Made by a program: the position numbers and the translations under genes. From Apium graveolens (lineage: Eukaryota; Streptophyta; Magnoliopsida; Apiales; Apiaceae), in assembly GCF_009905375.1 (NCBI RefSeq), contig NC_133647.1, positions 7,263,144 through 7,327,143 on the forward strand: 64,000 nucleotides of DNA, read 5' to 3'. Every line of letters begins with the position of its first letter. Within the stretch, counting starts at the first letter, position 1. Positions 45,966-59,414 of the stretch are shown in pieces. Below the pieces are notes generated by a model. It was not told the DNA's origin. It ran no database searches and worked only from the letters and a program-made list of their open reading frames with translations.

Positions 45966-46509
45966 GAGAACACTTTAAGTACTCACTTCCCTATCTTATA
46001 TTTATCTGTATACAGGAGAATATATAGTACATGAGATTACATGATAGACTTGGACTTGCTAACTAACAGCTGAACATCAGGAAATACAAGTGAGAACAAA
46101 TAAGGAATGTTTGTTGAACAATATAGATAAATATCTATCTAATATAAACAAGAGGGGTTAAATATCAAAGTGGTCACCGAAGCGGAGGTCACGTATCACT
46201 TCGCTCACTGATCTTAACGGGGTATCATTTCAATTATTAAAGTCACAATAAATATATCAAGTACCTCCAAATTTTAGTTCAAAGAGTAAAAATATTATTT
46301 ATAGAGTTTTAGACATTGTTCTTGAATGCTACCACAACCAAGTAAAAGGTTATGACTTCTAGTATTTATGACAATATATTTAGATTTTATCAATTTTTTT
46401 ACTATTTATTTTTAATTTAAAACATAAATAATAATTATATAATAAAAAATAAATAGTAAATAAACTTGGTCCAATAAAAAATAAATAGTAAATTAAAACC
46501 CAATACCTA

Positions 46510-46790
46510 AACAAGAGTGGACTTGGTCCAATACCTTCCATCAAGCTGAGCATGGAGCGCGGTGATCCGAGACCTTTCGTGAAGATGTCGGTCTTTGGGA
46601 GAGATGAATCGAATTTGAAGTCGCTTCTGAGCCACACGTTCTCTAACAAAATGATAGTCAATCTCTATGTGTTTCGTGCGAGCGTGAAATACTGGATTTG
46701 CAGTAAGATAAGTGGCTCCTAGATTATCACACCATAAAGTGGGAAGTGAGATACATATTGCTCCAAGCTTATGACTTTCATCGAAGCACT
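46510..46790 (-). pseudogene. Copia RNase H fragment
   Basis: On the - strand, parts of a Copia RNase H C-terminus are readable across frames: [34 protein letters not shown] and then, in another frame, [11 protein letters not shown]. It is an isolated relic of an otherwise lost element, not closely similar to the Sirevirus-type RNase H at 25563-26171 (NLGATYL versus NTSAISI). Confidence 0.85.
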
Positions 46791-46799
46791 ATTTTCTCT

Positions 46800-47976
46800 C
46801 TAATGTATGACATACCAGGTGTACAATATATTTTACCATCCATCCTTATCAGTTATCAGGGACTTGTTTCATTGATTCATCTTTAGGGATAAAATACCTT
46901 TTACTATATTAGGAGCAGAGAATTAGCGATGTAAAAATCCCAAATAAATATTCACCTAAACTATACAAGAAACAGAAAGAACAGCAGAACTCATGGAAAT
47001 TTACAAGATTTATGGATGATTAGTTAAGACAACTATGGATCTATAACAGCCAAGTGAAATTCTTTGTAACTATAAACCACTGTTAGAAGCAAAGAAATAT
47101 AACACAGAAAACACAAAATGATGCTGATAATTAAGCTCCGGAAATGAGTACACACAGAAGTCATCAAATAAAAAAGATTGACATCTATTAAGAATGTATG
47201 TTTTACCTAGCTTTAAGTAGAAATATTTGAGTCTGTAGTCTTTGCGCCATCCACCATCATTGCAATAAAATACATCACAAGAATCTCAAAGAGTGTGTCA
47301 TCAACTCATGGCTTACAGAATCTCCAAGAACCCTAAAAAGCTGACACTTATAGACATTCAGATGAAATTTTTTGGATACATGTAAGCGCTTAAAAATAAA
47401 ACACACACTTTACTTGCAATATATAATACTTAAAATTATTCCATATTGTCTTACTATGTATCGTTATCTTACTATGTATAAATTTTCGGCAAAGCAATGA
47501 TGCACAAATACATATCCAACGGTAATGCGGTGTCACTACTAATACAGCTCCAGCAAGAGGTATACAATACAAAGTCATCTAAAAACATACTGACAAAAAG
47601 ACTGTTCAGATACTCTATTTTATACTGATATGAGCAATTCATGAGTAGTTAATAAATACATTACTGTCCATTACAGCAAGACGATGCTAAAACTGTCGTA
47701 ATACTAGACAAGACTTAAATTTCGCTTAAAAAAAGACTGGAAAAAGATTTATTTAGGCACAAGTACAACTTCCATTTCCAAAAAAAAAAAAATCTTTAAT
47801 AATTCTTTACGAATTTTATTACAATATACATCCGGATTGCAATTTTCAACAATTTTCATCCTAAAACTTCTAGCAAGTGCTCTACATAAAAATAATACAA
47901 TTTCTGATGTCATCCTTTTAATGAAGAAAGCAGTATTTAAAGTAAATCCAGCACCGAAGTTCAGCATATTAGAATC
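46800..47976. other. Intergenic region / DCL2 3' flank
   Basis: No gene was recognised. The part nearest 47976 will include the DCL2 3' UTR. Confidence 0.5.
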
Positions 47977-50900
47977 TTAGAATACTGAAGTTACAAAGTT
48001 ACCATGGGTTTCTCCTTCCTTTCTCTTTTTACCCTTGGGAGGCGAGAGAAAAGGGGCAGGGTGAGGTTCGGTGGACATGCTCTCTTTCAACGACTTCAAA
48101 ACAGCTTTTGAAGCAAGTTTTTTGGCTTCTGCTTTATTATAAGCTGTGCATGACTCCTTGTATATGACGCCACTAGCTTCAACCTCGACTGTAACAGCTG
48201 CCACACCATTCTCACATGACACAACAGGCTTTTTCAACACATACTTCTCCTTCTGGCACAACTGATGCAATTCTCTCACTGGTTGAAGTTTGAGTGTCTC
48301 AGGAGAAACCAAGGGTTCCAAAAGCGGTAGTATGCTCTTGAATACAATATTCTTTTTGTATCCGGAATCAACTAAAATTGCTCCTGCTAGAGATTCTATT
48401 ACATCCCCAAAAACCTGTACCATGCATAACATAATTGAAATCACTATCTCAACTGAAGAAGTGTACAAGGATTTTTCTTGTAAACATTCTGTACATGACT
48501 AACTAAAGAAGTCTATTATTATAAACACATCTCTGTCCCAAATTAGTAGTCAATTTGAATGCTTAAATGTATTTTAAGGTGAAGAGATAGTTCTACAACT
48601 TATTTTTTTAACTTTTATATCTAAATTAAAATTTTAATATTTGAATTTATGTTTATCCAAAAATAATTTACGTATATTAAGTTAATAATGAGCATCACAT
48701 GTAATATCCTAGGTGCTTTAATAAGAATAAGGAAGTGCTAAAAAGGGATCACCGATCAAAAGCATAGACAAAGGAATAATTAAAAATTTATCTACAGTAT
48801 AACCCAAAGCATGTTCAGAACAAAAGTCAAAAAGAAAAAAAAAAGAATAAAGTCAAGCATAGCAGACTAACCTTAGGAAGAGAGTTCTCTGACTCCCATC
48901 CAAACGTAGATCCCATTGATAAAGTATCGAAATTTTGAACAGAGGAAACAATTTGCTTAAATAGTTCTTCCGAGGCTTGAAGAATGTGTTTCTGCAATCC
49001 GACCTTAACCGCGGATAAAGAATAACAATCATTATTCACAGAAGCTGACCTCAGATCAGTTAGCAATCCAGGTGACATTCCGGGATATCTACTGTACATA
49101 TGCATGGTTATTAAATAGTCCAATACAGAATCTCCAAGAAACTCAAGACGCTGTGGATGAAAAAAGAGATGCATAATTACAAAACTAAAATTTAAATACA
49201 TGTTCTCTTGTTCAAAATCGTAGCAACAGTTACAGTTGCAGTATATATTTTCTTTATGCAGAAGAGACATTTCATTCTTCAAATAAATATCCTTCTTCAT
49301 ATGGAAGGTACACTTCTTAACACACGCACACACAAACACTTGACATTGGAAGCGAAACTACTTAAAGAGACATAATATACTTTCCTTTCCATCAAACAAA
49401 GCACAGACAAAAACAAGTCCTCCTGCAGAATGATTCTAAGGTTGAAAAATAAACACCATAAAAATCATACTGGATAGGTTCATCTATTTTAAATGCTTTA
49501 ATAATCATAACTCTAACAGAATATCAAATTCTTCAGCATTTTATCAAGTACATAGACATCAACTATACATACTGGAATCTATAATTACCTAAACTAATTC
49601 AAAAACATACAAGTGCCTCGATTCCTATTGAATACAAGTGATACACGAAAAAGATAATGAAAAGAACGTTACCTGATAACACTGGGGAATTGCAGATACC
49701 ATATAAGAACCATGTGTTAGTGCTTCAACAAGTAGTGAAGCATCTTCAAATGAGTAGTTAAGCATGGACTCAATCAAGCTGATATTGACATGCTCTTCAG
49801 GACGTGCTGAAAAGCTCCTCTTATAGGGTATATTCAGAAAATTGACCTCAATTCCAAGCCAATTCATGAATGATAGTGCTGCAACTTCACCGTCACAGGT
49901 GAGGAAGGCACCGATCAATGCCTCAACAACATCAGCTATAACTTTACTTTTTATCTTTCGTATTCCTTTAGTGAATACTTTTGTCGCAGTAGATAGTTGA
50001 ACTTCATGAAAAGCCTCCATTTGATCACCAGGAATGATCCACGTCTTGGGATCAAAGGGTTCGTTACGTATCAAACCCTGTGCATTAAAAAAAAAGTTAA
50101 TTGGTACACATAAAATGAAAATAGAAAGTTGATGTTTGAGAAAACGGGAATAGGTATTGAAGTAATGCATTAATTTTAGTAAAATAACACGGAAAACTTA
50201 TTGTAGTACTGAAAACCAGTAGACTTGTACCATCCAGACTAAGAAAAGTAAGTGCCACTACTGAAATCGTAGTCCCATGCGTACCAAGAGGGAACTTCAA
50301 ACCATATGAGTCTGGGAGGGCCTTGGGTGCATATTTATTCAAAATATTTGAAAACGACTATCAAAAGAAAAATCAAGAAGAAATTCATTACTTCGTGGAC
50401 TGTAACTTTTATTGTGCGTCAAAGTGATTCAAGTAAAATCTATAGGCATTAGACAAACCATGAGTGCATGCATGCAACCCCAATGCTATCGTACGTTGTG
50501 TAGATTAAATTAGTTTAGATGATAGAAAGACATTGACAAGATGTCCAAGCCACAATTTTGCCAGTTTGTGAAAGTTGTTAATGCAGTACATTATTTTACT
50601 TGTTAGGAGGATAACAGTCTCCCACACTCTTCCAGCTAATATTTTATATAGGGTTATATCAGATAAAACAACTGATGATAAGCAAATTCAGTAGTTTACC
50701 AATCAATAAAATAAAAAATGCAAAATAATATTATAATATAGGAACAACATTCTGCTATGTGTTTGAGTTTAAGGTTTAAGAAGTATACCGGGAGTTTACG
50801 GCTGCACCCGAGCTTGCATAGGTTCGAATTAGATATTATTTTATTCTTTTTAATACTAAGAATGCCTTCATGCTTATCTTGATGCATTTTAAACACCTGC

Positions 50901-53900
50901 TGACAAGCAGCGTATTTTAGAAATGAATCTCCAAGAGTCTCCAGCGACTCCAAATCAAATTTTTCTTGGCATTTCTTAGTTGTAATAGCTTCCAACACCT
51001 GACTCGAAGAGGAAAAAAATTAGTTTTTGGACATACTATAGGTAATAATGCAAAAGTCGGTTCTGCATGATGCATCATATTCATATGAAAAGACACACAA
51101 TGGAAACGTTGCCGTTTTACTTTGAAAATTCATTTGTACTCCTATTTTACAATGCGGAGCTGCCACACTATACACCAGGCATTATGGTTGGTTATTCTAT
51201 GATGACAAGAACACCTAAGAGTTTAGCACATAACTAGGCTTCACCAACAAAGTCCATGAAATAGGAATGCTATTCCAACTTAAGAATCAAATACACACAT
51301 TTAAACACTTAATGGACTTATCAAGTTTACTAAACTCTAATCTGCAGGCGAACAATAAGATGCTAGCGTCTACATTTTTGTTCATCTTGCTATGAGTATT
51401 AGAAAGTCCTCACACAATATCCTTTTAGAATTATTTTGCACCTTATATATGGCATAGACACTATATAAAACCAGGATTCACTGGTTCAGGCATTTTTTAT
51501 TTATCAAAATCTACCTAGATCCACATACAAGTGGCTTTCCTGCATATGAATAAAACTTAATAGTTAATTAAGCAGCAGCCCCAAAAAATTCAAAAAAGGA
51601 CACTGTCGTTCAACCAATAACAAGAACTATAAAAGAACTACATGAACTTTTAAAATCTTATCGGAATCAAGAGCTACATGCTTACTTAGGTAATGAGCTG
51701 GTATTAGGGTTACCTTGATGGTTGGAATCTTAGTTGTAGGAATATAATCTGAGAGCGTTTTTTTTAAGCTGCCAGCAATAAGCAAAGATTCTATCCGGTG
51801 CATGATTGCTGAGGCAAACGAGAACGCATAGCAGGTGCCAACAGATATAGGTGACATAATGATGGAACAAAGTTCAGGAGGCAAAGCCACAAATCCATTG
51901 CTTCGTTCTACAATTTTAAAAAATATATATATATATCAGAAGGAGAAAATATCATGTTTGATACTGACTTAAATATTAAGTTTCCGTAGTTCATTAATAT
52001 TTCCTTTCGTGCAATTTCAAATCACTGGAACTACTGGTGTTGGATTTGTGAAAAGCACCCCTAAGAAACTTGAACGGACATGTAGATCCTACAAGTCTGG
52101 TACTTTTAGTGACAGTAATTACCTGCATATAGCATGTAGTAAGAGAATGTCAACGATAATAATTTTATGTCACTGTATATTCTTCTTATACATTTATGAC
52201 TCCATTGATTTTTTTTATAAATTTTACTAACATACATATCAAGAAAATGATGGGAAGGAATAAAGGAAAATGTAGGTTATAATCATTGAAAACAGCAGTT
52301 GCAAAAAAGCCCAAATTAATTTGGTATAACCATAATGGATATATAGAGCTAAACATTGCATACTTCATGTATATGATATTCGGTCGCTCGGGTTCATTGG
52401 ACATTGTCCAATGATCTTCCCAAACACTTATCAGCTTACATTGCGCACAAGAAAGAATAGTGATAAAGATTCAAATATAACCTTGTTCCTTCCGCTTTTT
52501 TAACTTGTGAAGGTGATTTTGTACCGGAAATATATGTCTTCCCTTCAGAAAATGTTCCCTTTCAAATTGCAAGTCAATGCCATGCCTGTTTTTTGCATGA
52601 CAAAAGGAATGAATTGCTCAAAACTGTTATAAAGCCTCGAATAATATTCTGATAAACAATAACTTGACCAACCTTTTTTCATAGTACTTTTTGTAAGTTA
52701 TAGATTTTCCGTCTTTTAGGTTCAATACTGAACTTCCATTGCCGTCCATTGTGCCCGATATGCAGTACATATAACCATTGTGAGGTGTGCAGACCAAAGA
52801 ATTTTCTAGAACACATCTGCAGACCAGACCGTTCGCTGTTGGCACAATATTATACTGGCCTTCAGGAAAAGGGCAATCATGGAAGATATTTTCGGTCTTA
52901 TACATGATAGATTTGACACATCTCCAGTCAATAGTCGGTGACTGCTGTGAGCCAGTAGTTGGGAGTAGGAGATAATCATAAACAGTACGGTCATTCCATT
53001 GGTGAAAAACATCAAGGGTCTCCTTCAACTTATTATAATTGTGATTATACAAAACTCTGAAAAGTTTTACTTGAAACTGCTGGCATATAAGAACCTAACA
53101 GACAATTTCAGGATCAACAAACAGATAGGTTGTTGTTATTTTATGAGTAGTAAGACCAATACCATAAGATATATCACCTGTTCAGAGGTGAGGCTTATAG
53201 ATTCAGAATATTTGATGTGAACCTTTAAACTGCCCCTATCAACTTCTAATCCAAATGCAATGTTGTCTTCACCAAAGTTAAGCTTATTACTAGCAGCAAG
53301 CATTAGATGATCCACTGGAATATCATAGCTAAAACTTCTTTCCAACTCTAACATATAGCAGGAGTACGTTTTTGCTGCATTCTTCAAACCTTGGCCAACA
53401 AGTTCTGATGGAACATAGATGTCATGTTCATCGACATAGTCTACATGACCTGCACATTTTAATATTAGACTATAAGTAAGATGTCATAAGTCACATAATT
53501 GTACAGAAATTTTAATAACACTAAAATTTTGATTTTGATTACCCATTCCTTTAGCATCTTCTTCTTCTTCCACCATATCTGGTACAAGATTATCCGTTAG
53601 CGCTCCCATTTGATGCAACGTTTTGCATGCTTCCAGGCAAGCAAGTTGTTTCAGTATTTTGACACTTCCATGAACAGTAACACTTGGCAATGGGCAACTT
53701 CTGGGGAAATCTAAGGTGCATTTCTGCAACTCCTTGTCGATAACACATCTCGGAGAGGGTTTGAAGTATCTACATGGAAAAGAAATCTTGTAAGAAAAGA
53801 AATAAAACTTCCAGGTGATCGAATACAAATTAAGTATTCAAGACAAACCCGTCGGAAGGTAGTTGAGAGCAATAGAAGTAAATCAGAGACACACTGGAAT

Positions 53901-56900
53901 TCAGTGTTACAATAGCTCCTGTAGACTCAACCCGGTAGAACACTTCATTATAAATTTCAGTATCAAGTGGTTGACAAGGCACTGCAGCATGGCGCAAAGT
54001 TTCCTGCCTCATTATTTCTCCACTAGAAAGGTAGTTCTTTACTCTAGCATACAAAGAATTGTCGCCACTACATTTGTAACAAAAAAATTAATAAAATTAA
54101 TATTCAGAGGAACCCACAAACTTTATACAGAATAGAAAAGCTCAGAAACTCTTCACCTCGCATGTGACAGTTTTATAGATAAATGAATACAAAACGAGCC
54201 TGACCTTTTTACCAATAGCAAAAACACTGAGTTCTGCATCCTAGCCCGACCCCGAGATTGAATAAAACTGCACACTGTAGCTGATGGGTCAAATCGTATA
54301 ACCAGATTGCAGGTTTGAACATCCAACCCTTCTTCAAGAACTGATGTTGCAACAATGACGTTCACCTGCTCATTTGTTAATAATTAAGTAAAAAGTTCTT
54401 CATCCAGAATTGGGAAATCTACATATGTCTGACACGTATTTAATACCTTGCCATTGCGAAATTCTTCAACAATTTTGTTTTGGGCCTTCCTAGTCTGTAT
54501 CTGAAGACTAGTATTGCTGCCTGCCAAATATTCTGTTTTCCATCCACTCAGGCTAGGAAGCAAAACATTTAATAGGCAACAAAGAACAATTGCCGTTACA
54601 ACCCTATCTACAAAAACTATACATCTCAGATCTTTTAAGCCCCTGTATAGATAAAATGCAGGAAAGATTAAGCAAATTTGTTATACAGTGATACAGTTTA
54701 ATATTGAACGTACATATAATAGAACGCGTACAAGTTTTCACTGGAAACTCATGCATACAATATAACTATTTTTTAATGAAGTATAGGTAGAGATATTTAA
54801 GAAACCAACCAACATTGTTACGAAAGAAAACCCGATCATGTTAAAAATAACTACCATACCGAATACCAGTTGGTTGTTCTAGTATATTGTTGCTCTAAGA
54901 CTAACATTACTCCATGGAGATATAATACTCATCCCAGCACTAAATACTAAAATTGTGTAAGCAAAGATGATAGTAACAGGTGTCGGCTTGTGAGCATAGC
55001 ATCATAAAACACCATGTTTTCTATACTCAGGGAACACCATTTTTGAATTTCATGTTTTTAAATAAGATCAGCAAAGAGCTATTACTTCAGTCATTACCTT
55101 CTCTGATTTAAAAAAATATTGAATTATGAGGATATAAATTTTATGTGTTAAACAAGGAACAGCCAAGTATTTCCACTTAACCTGCGTTCAAGAAGAGATT
55201 CAATGAGACAGATAACTTTGGTCGAGAGATAACCGTTCGCCACATTAGCTCTCATGTCATCACTTATAGACCAGTTGGGATCTGATGAATGATAGATTCA
55301 AGGAAACAATTAGTAGCAACCAAGGATAGGGTATAGATATAATTTAGAAAATTCCAATAGCTCAGTTCTTTCACTAGTAGGAAGCATACCAGAAGGCATA
55401 TAACCAGAGAGTACTTTAAATGCATCTGAGCTGAAATCTGTTAGAATCCTCTCACCACACTTGTCGCGTTTATCCCATGTATACATCTCGCTTCCTTGAG
55501 ATGATGAAGAATCTGCTGCCTAGTAAAACAACAAAATAGATGTTTAGTACAATACACTAAAATTTTAAAATCCAAAAGTGCAGCCAAAATACCTTTATTG
55601 CCAACCAAAGTCCGAGTTCCTTCACACAAAAGAAAACGGTTGAACATAGTTTAGACAATCTTTGCCTTGTGTTTTCCTTTTGACACTTTTCCATGTATGC
55701 TTTTTCAATTTCACATTTGAACTGGTAGAAATATACTGCAAGTCAGACCGCGTGAAGTAAAGATAATAATAGTAATTCTTCTTATTAGTAAATTTGCAGT
55801 AATATGGATAATAATTATGATAATAATAATAATAATTAATATTATTATTATATATTAATAAAAATTAATATAAAAAAAAGGCTATAATAATAATAATAGT
55901 AGGAGCAACAACCAAAAATACCCTAATAAATATAAAGTATCTAAATGTATAGTTTCTTATGATATTTAGAAGTACCTTTTCTTCCAAAGAGTTTAGCTCA
56001 CTAGCTATTTTCTCAACCAACGAATATGGAATATCCACATGTTTATAATGCTTGAGCTCCGGAGTTGACATTGCAAGATGCTCTGCTACCACAGACTCGC
56101 TTGCAGTAGTGAATACCTATACCAGACGGAAACATATTTATGTCATTTGTTCAATCCATAACTGATTGAAGAAAATTAATACCATAAGCCCACAAATTTA
56201 CAACACAAGACATTTATTCAGGTAGCGGTCTGTGATATTGTTGTCCATTTGTTCCCAAAAAAAAATTAAAAAAAAGAAAAAGAAAGTGCTTCTCTGTTTA
56301 TTCAAAATAATACGTATCTTAGACAAGCCACACTATAACTCGAGACATCTGTCTCCGAAGTATGACAAAAGGTTCAAGTAATGATGCTTTCCTCACCAGT
56401 ATTGTATGCCATACTTATAACCGCAAAACAAAAACAATAAAAGGCATAAAAGAAAAGTAATATACGTGACCTTTGAGTTCATTAGATTCTCAAGTTCATG
56501 GACTTTCTTCCAGTAACCTGTTTTGTCACTTGAACCTAAATTTGAAAAACAAAGTAAAAATAATGATGAAATTGAATATATAGATCAAGTACTCTGCCCT
56601 GTCCAGGCTTAATGACATTTATTGAAGTAATTTTTAACAGTAATTTTATATATATACACACACACACACATGTAAGTCAATGCTTGCGTACCTTTAGTGT
56701 TGATAGGGGAAGCGGTCATCCCTAATATCCTAGGAAGCTGAAAGTTATTAGATTTCACTTGAGGGTGATAAAATTCCTGTGGTGCATTATTAAAAATCAG
56801 CGAAGGTAGATACAATGATATACAACAGATATACATATCAAACAAGATGAACATGACTCCTATTACACGACAGCAGTGTCAACAATAATCTTTTCGCCAC

Positions 56901-58269
56901 TGCGTATGTGTTGTGTATTTGCTTGCCCTTTGGAAAACATTGTCTATAGGTATAGACTGGAGAAGCGTGAAACAGTTTGCATAGGCAACCATTGAAAGGA
57001 AAATCAACTTCTACTATAAAGAACTCAATCAACTGGTCTATAAAATGTCACAGTAAATTTAATTCGATAGTACTGCATAGATAAACTTACCGTCATAATG
57101 CAAGCATAGGGGTGTCTGCCTCTAGCATGATGGCATTCATCAAATATTAGTACCCTTATTGTCTCAAGCTTTATAAAACTGTGCCTCAAGGCATTAAGCA
57201 ATATTTGCGGTGTCATCACAAGCACCTGACAACAAAAAGGAGTTGGGAAATCATATGCAGGCCAGAAAATTTATAGTAAAAACAAATTTTAGTATACTGA
57301 AAAGAAGAGCTGCTTCATGTGGTTTAGCTAAGACACACGACAAACTACAGTTCAGCTAAGATTTAGCAGCCAGTAACTTATAGAAACAGAAAATGTAGAA
57401 CTAAAAGTACAAGGAGATTACTTAATTTCCCGTTAAATTTTGTTTTTTATCATATCTACTTTGGACTTGGGTAATCTCTTTGAGTATGGTCACGAATTAT
57501 TACTAATTTATTTATACATCAAGCTTATCTTTCAAAGAATTTGACACATACAACTTCGAAGAAATTATGCTGACCTCAAATTCATCTTGTTGCTTCTTCC
57601 AATCAGTAGCATTCCAAAAATCAACGCCCATTTCCCCCCAGTACTTTCCCACCTTAAAGTCTGTATGCATTTCCACAACCTCAGCTTGCTATTCATAATA
57701 TAATGAAGAATCTAGTTAAATTCAACACAATCAGATTTAAACACATAAAAATCACACAATTTGCACGTACTTGAGATACCAAAACAACAGTGGGGACCAG
57801 GAAAACAGCAAGAGAACTTGACGGTTTCCTCAAACAGTAAGCGTAGCTGCGCAGAAGCATAATAGCAATCAGAGTTTTCCCAGAACCAGTTTCCAGGAAT
57901 ACAATGGTATTTTTATTCTTTGCCACTTCTAATGCATCCAGTTGATACCTACCAAAACAGAAAAAGATCAAACAAAAAAACATCATTAATAACAATTTCT
58001 TTATTTCTCATAAACATAAATTACACTATTAATATACTTGACCAAAAAAGGAAAACTAATATTTCAATTAACAATAAAATATAAATAGAGTCAACTGCTC
58101 TTGGTCTGGCGGTATCTACATCGCTTCCTTTCCTGGGAGGTCGAGGATCCATATCTTGTCAAAAAAACAGGCTGGGTGCGTGTTTAGCTATCAATACAAA
58201 AGAAATATACCTCCTAGCAAAAGGAAGATGGTCAACCGACAGTTGTTCAGCTGTGTGAACCAGATGCAT
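47977..58269 (-). CDS. DCL2: Dicer-like 2 endoribonuclease (22 coding exons)
   Basis: Cuts long dsRNA into 22-nt siRNAs for antiviral and transitive silencing. Exons, 5' to 3': 58269-58211, 57948-57771, 57688-57575, 57225-57091, 56776-56692, 56535-56471, 56116-55976, 55721-55593, 55519-55390, 55281-55182, 54642-54447, 54365-54205, 54067-53849, 53769-53543, 53449-53178, 53094-52673, 52585-52482, 51907-51714, 50998-50789, 50077-49673, 49150-48872, 48414-47977. All introns are GT-AG, phases close, and the join gives 1420 aa, near the family length. Domains: helicase ATP site ETGSGKT (39-45), DECH (146-149), TASP (183-186), QSRGRAR (480-486), dimerisation domain about 500-590, PAZ about 740-880, RNase IIIa with E994/D1001 and D1096/E1099, RNase IIIb with E1185/D1189 and D1279/E1282, dsRNA-binding domain about 1320-1385, basic tail KGKKRK. 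DCL2 rather than DCL4 because of [12 protein letters not shown] and GRHPYACIM. An in-frame upstream ATG exists at 58380, so the exact start is open. Confidence 0.95.
58086..58168 (+). mobile_element. tRNA-derived SINE fragment in DCL2 intron 1
   Basis: Contains a tRNA-like A box (TGGTCTGGCGGTA) and, about 35 bases later, a B box (GGTCGAGGATCC), then an A-run tail. It lies antisense to DCL2 inside its first intron (57949-58210). Confidence 0.6.
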
Positions 58270-58655
58270 ATCAACAACATTGTCCTTCTGAGAAGAATCA
58301 ACCTTGTAAATGCAAAAATACATATAAATTCCATCATATGTACATAAATATATATATACATATATATATATATGAATCATAGCATAATGCTAATAAAAAA
58401 AAAAGAAAAAACATGAGTGAAGCAAAGAATGATCAACCCTGAGAAAATGAACAGAAACATACAAGACATGTTGAATTATACACATAAAGATAATAAAAAA
58501 TAGCATATATAAATCATATAAAATGAATAACATACAGTTCTGTCAACCAGAATAGCCATGAACAAAGAGACAGGGTTAATGAAATGAAATGATTATAAAA
58601 AACAGAACAAGATTTGTTGTATTATTAGCCTGCAGCTTTTTGTGTTGTATCTCCC

Positions 58656-58701
58656 ACTCTTCACTCTTCACTCTTCACTCTTCTCTCTTATATATATAAA
58701 C
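58656..58701 (-). promoter_or_regulatory. Putative DCL2 promoter: CTCTTCA repeat and TATA-like run
   Basis: (CTCTTCA)n at 58656-58686 beside TTATATATATAAAC at 58688-58701, about 420 bases before the coding start. Read on the - strand the TATA run precedes a GA-rich repeat, a pattern common in plant leaders. Role inferred. Confidence 0.35.
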
Positions 58702-59221
58702 AACTGTATATTCAGAAAATGATTTCAAAATATCCTGGTGATAACACGTGTATATTTGCACAATTTTGTGCATGTCTATTAATATCCCAGCACATGTGCA
58801 TTTTATTATGTTAACCTAAGATTTTTCATCATTTTTGCTTTTTTTTATTTCTTTACCTTTTTGGCTACATTTCTCAATTTATGAATACAGCATTTACGGA
58901 TAATATATCATCGAAATCTTTATTTATACGCGCTCATTGAATTTCTCTATAAATTTTTATAGAAAAAGAATCTTCTTTTCCGATAAGATGTTCTCCAATT
59001 ACTTTCAAAAAAAAAACCAACATGGCCTTTTTAAGAGTTTTTTAATATACCATTCACCATATTTTATGATTTTTCCTTTTAATTGTTTTCAATAGGCCTG
59101 TATTAATATATCAATATGATCGATAGATTGTGATTTTGATTGAAATAATAATTTGCATCTGATTATAGCATACAATCAATGATTCATTGATAAATAAAAT
59201 AAAAACATAATCTTATTTATA

Positions 59222-59414
59222 TTCTTCTCCTGCCCCAAAAAATTGGTAAACTTTCAATTTTTGAGATGTACCATCCAATTGTTAAATTTTTCTAAAATAG
59301 AATATTTTTCTTTACTAACTTTGATAATTCCAACTAAATTTCCCACTTCTTTTCTATTTTCTTAATCTCCGCCCCACCCAAATGTTAACAAATAAAATGG
59401 GACTCACGGAGTAT
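59222..59414. mobile_element. Stowaway-like MITE upstream of DCL2
   Basis: Left end CTTCTCCTGCCCCAAAAAAT, right end ATAAAATGGGACTCACGGAG, flanked by TA. It is about 190 bp, roughly 950 bases upstream of the DCL2 ATG. Confidence 0.6.

Larger units (their letters stand above)
42960..46500. other. Intergenic region
   Basis: Contains the dispersed repeats listed at 43155, 44029 and 45800. No gene was recognised; the open frames here lack domain signatures and have AT-driven composition. Confidence 0.5.

Noticed and set aside
48517..48720. TCTGTCCCAAATTAGTAGTCAA in a DCL2 intron, resembling a Stowaway end
   Set aside because: Only one end is recognisable and there is no matching inverted terminus, so no element is called.
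58159..58380. - strand frame with an N-terminal Ile/Tyr-rich stretch, as a full first exon
   Set aside because: The first ~25 codons come from TA/CATA simple sequence. I placed the start at 58269, though an upstream start cannot be excluded.
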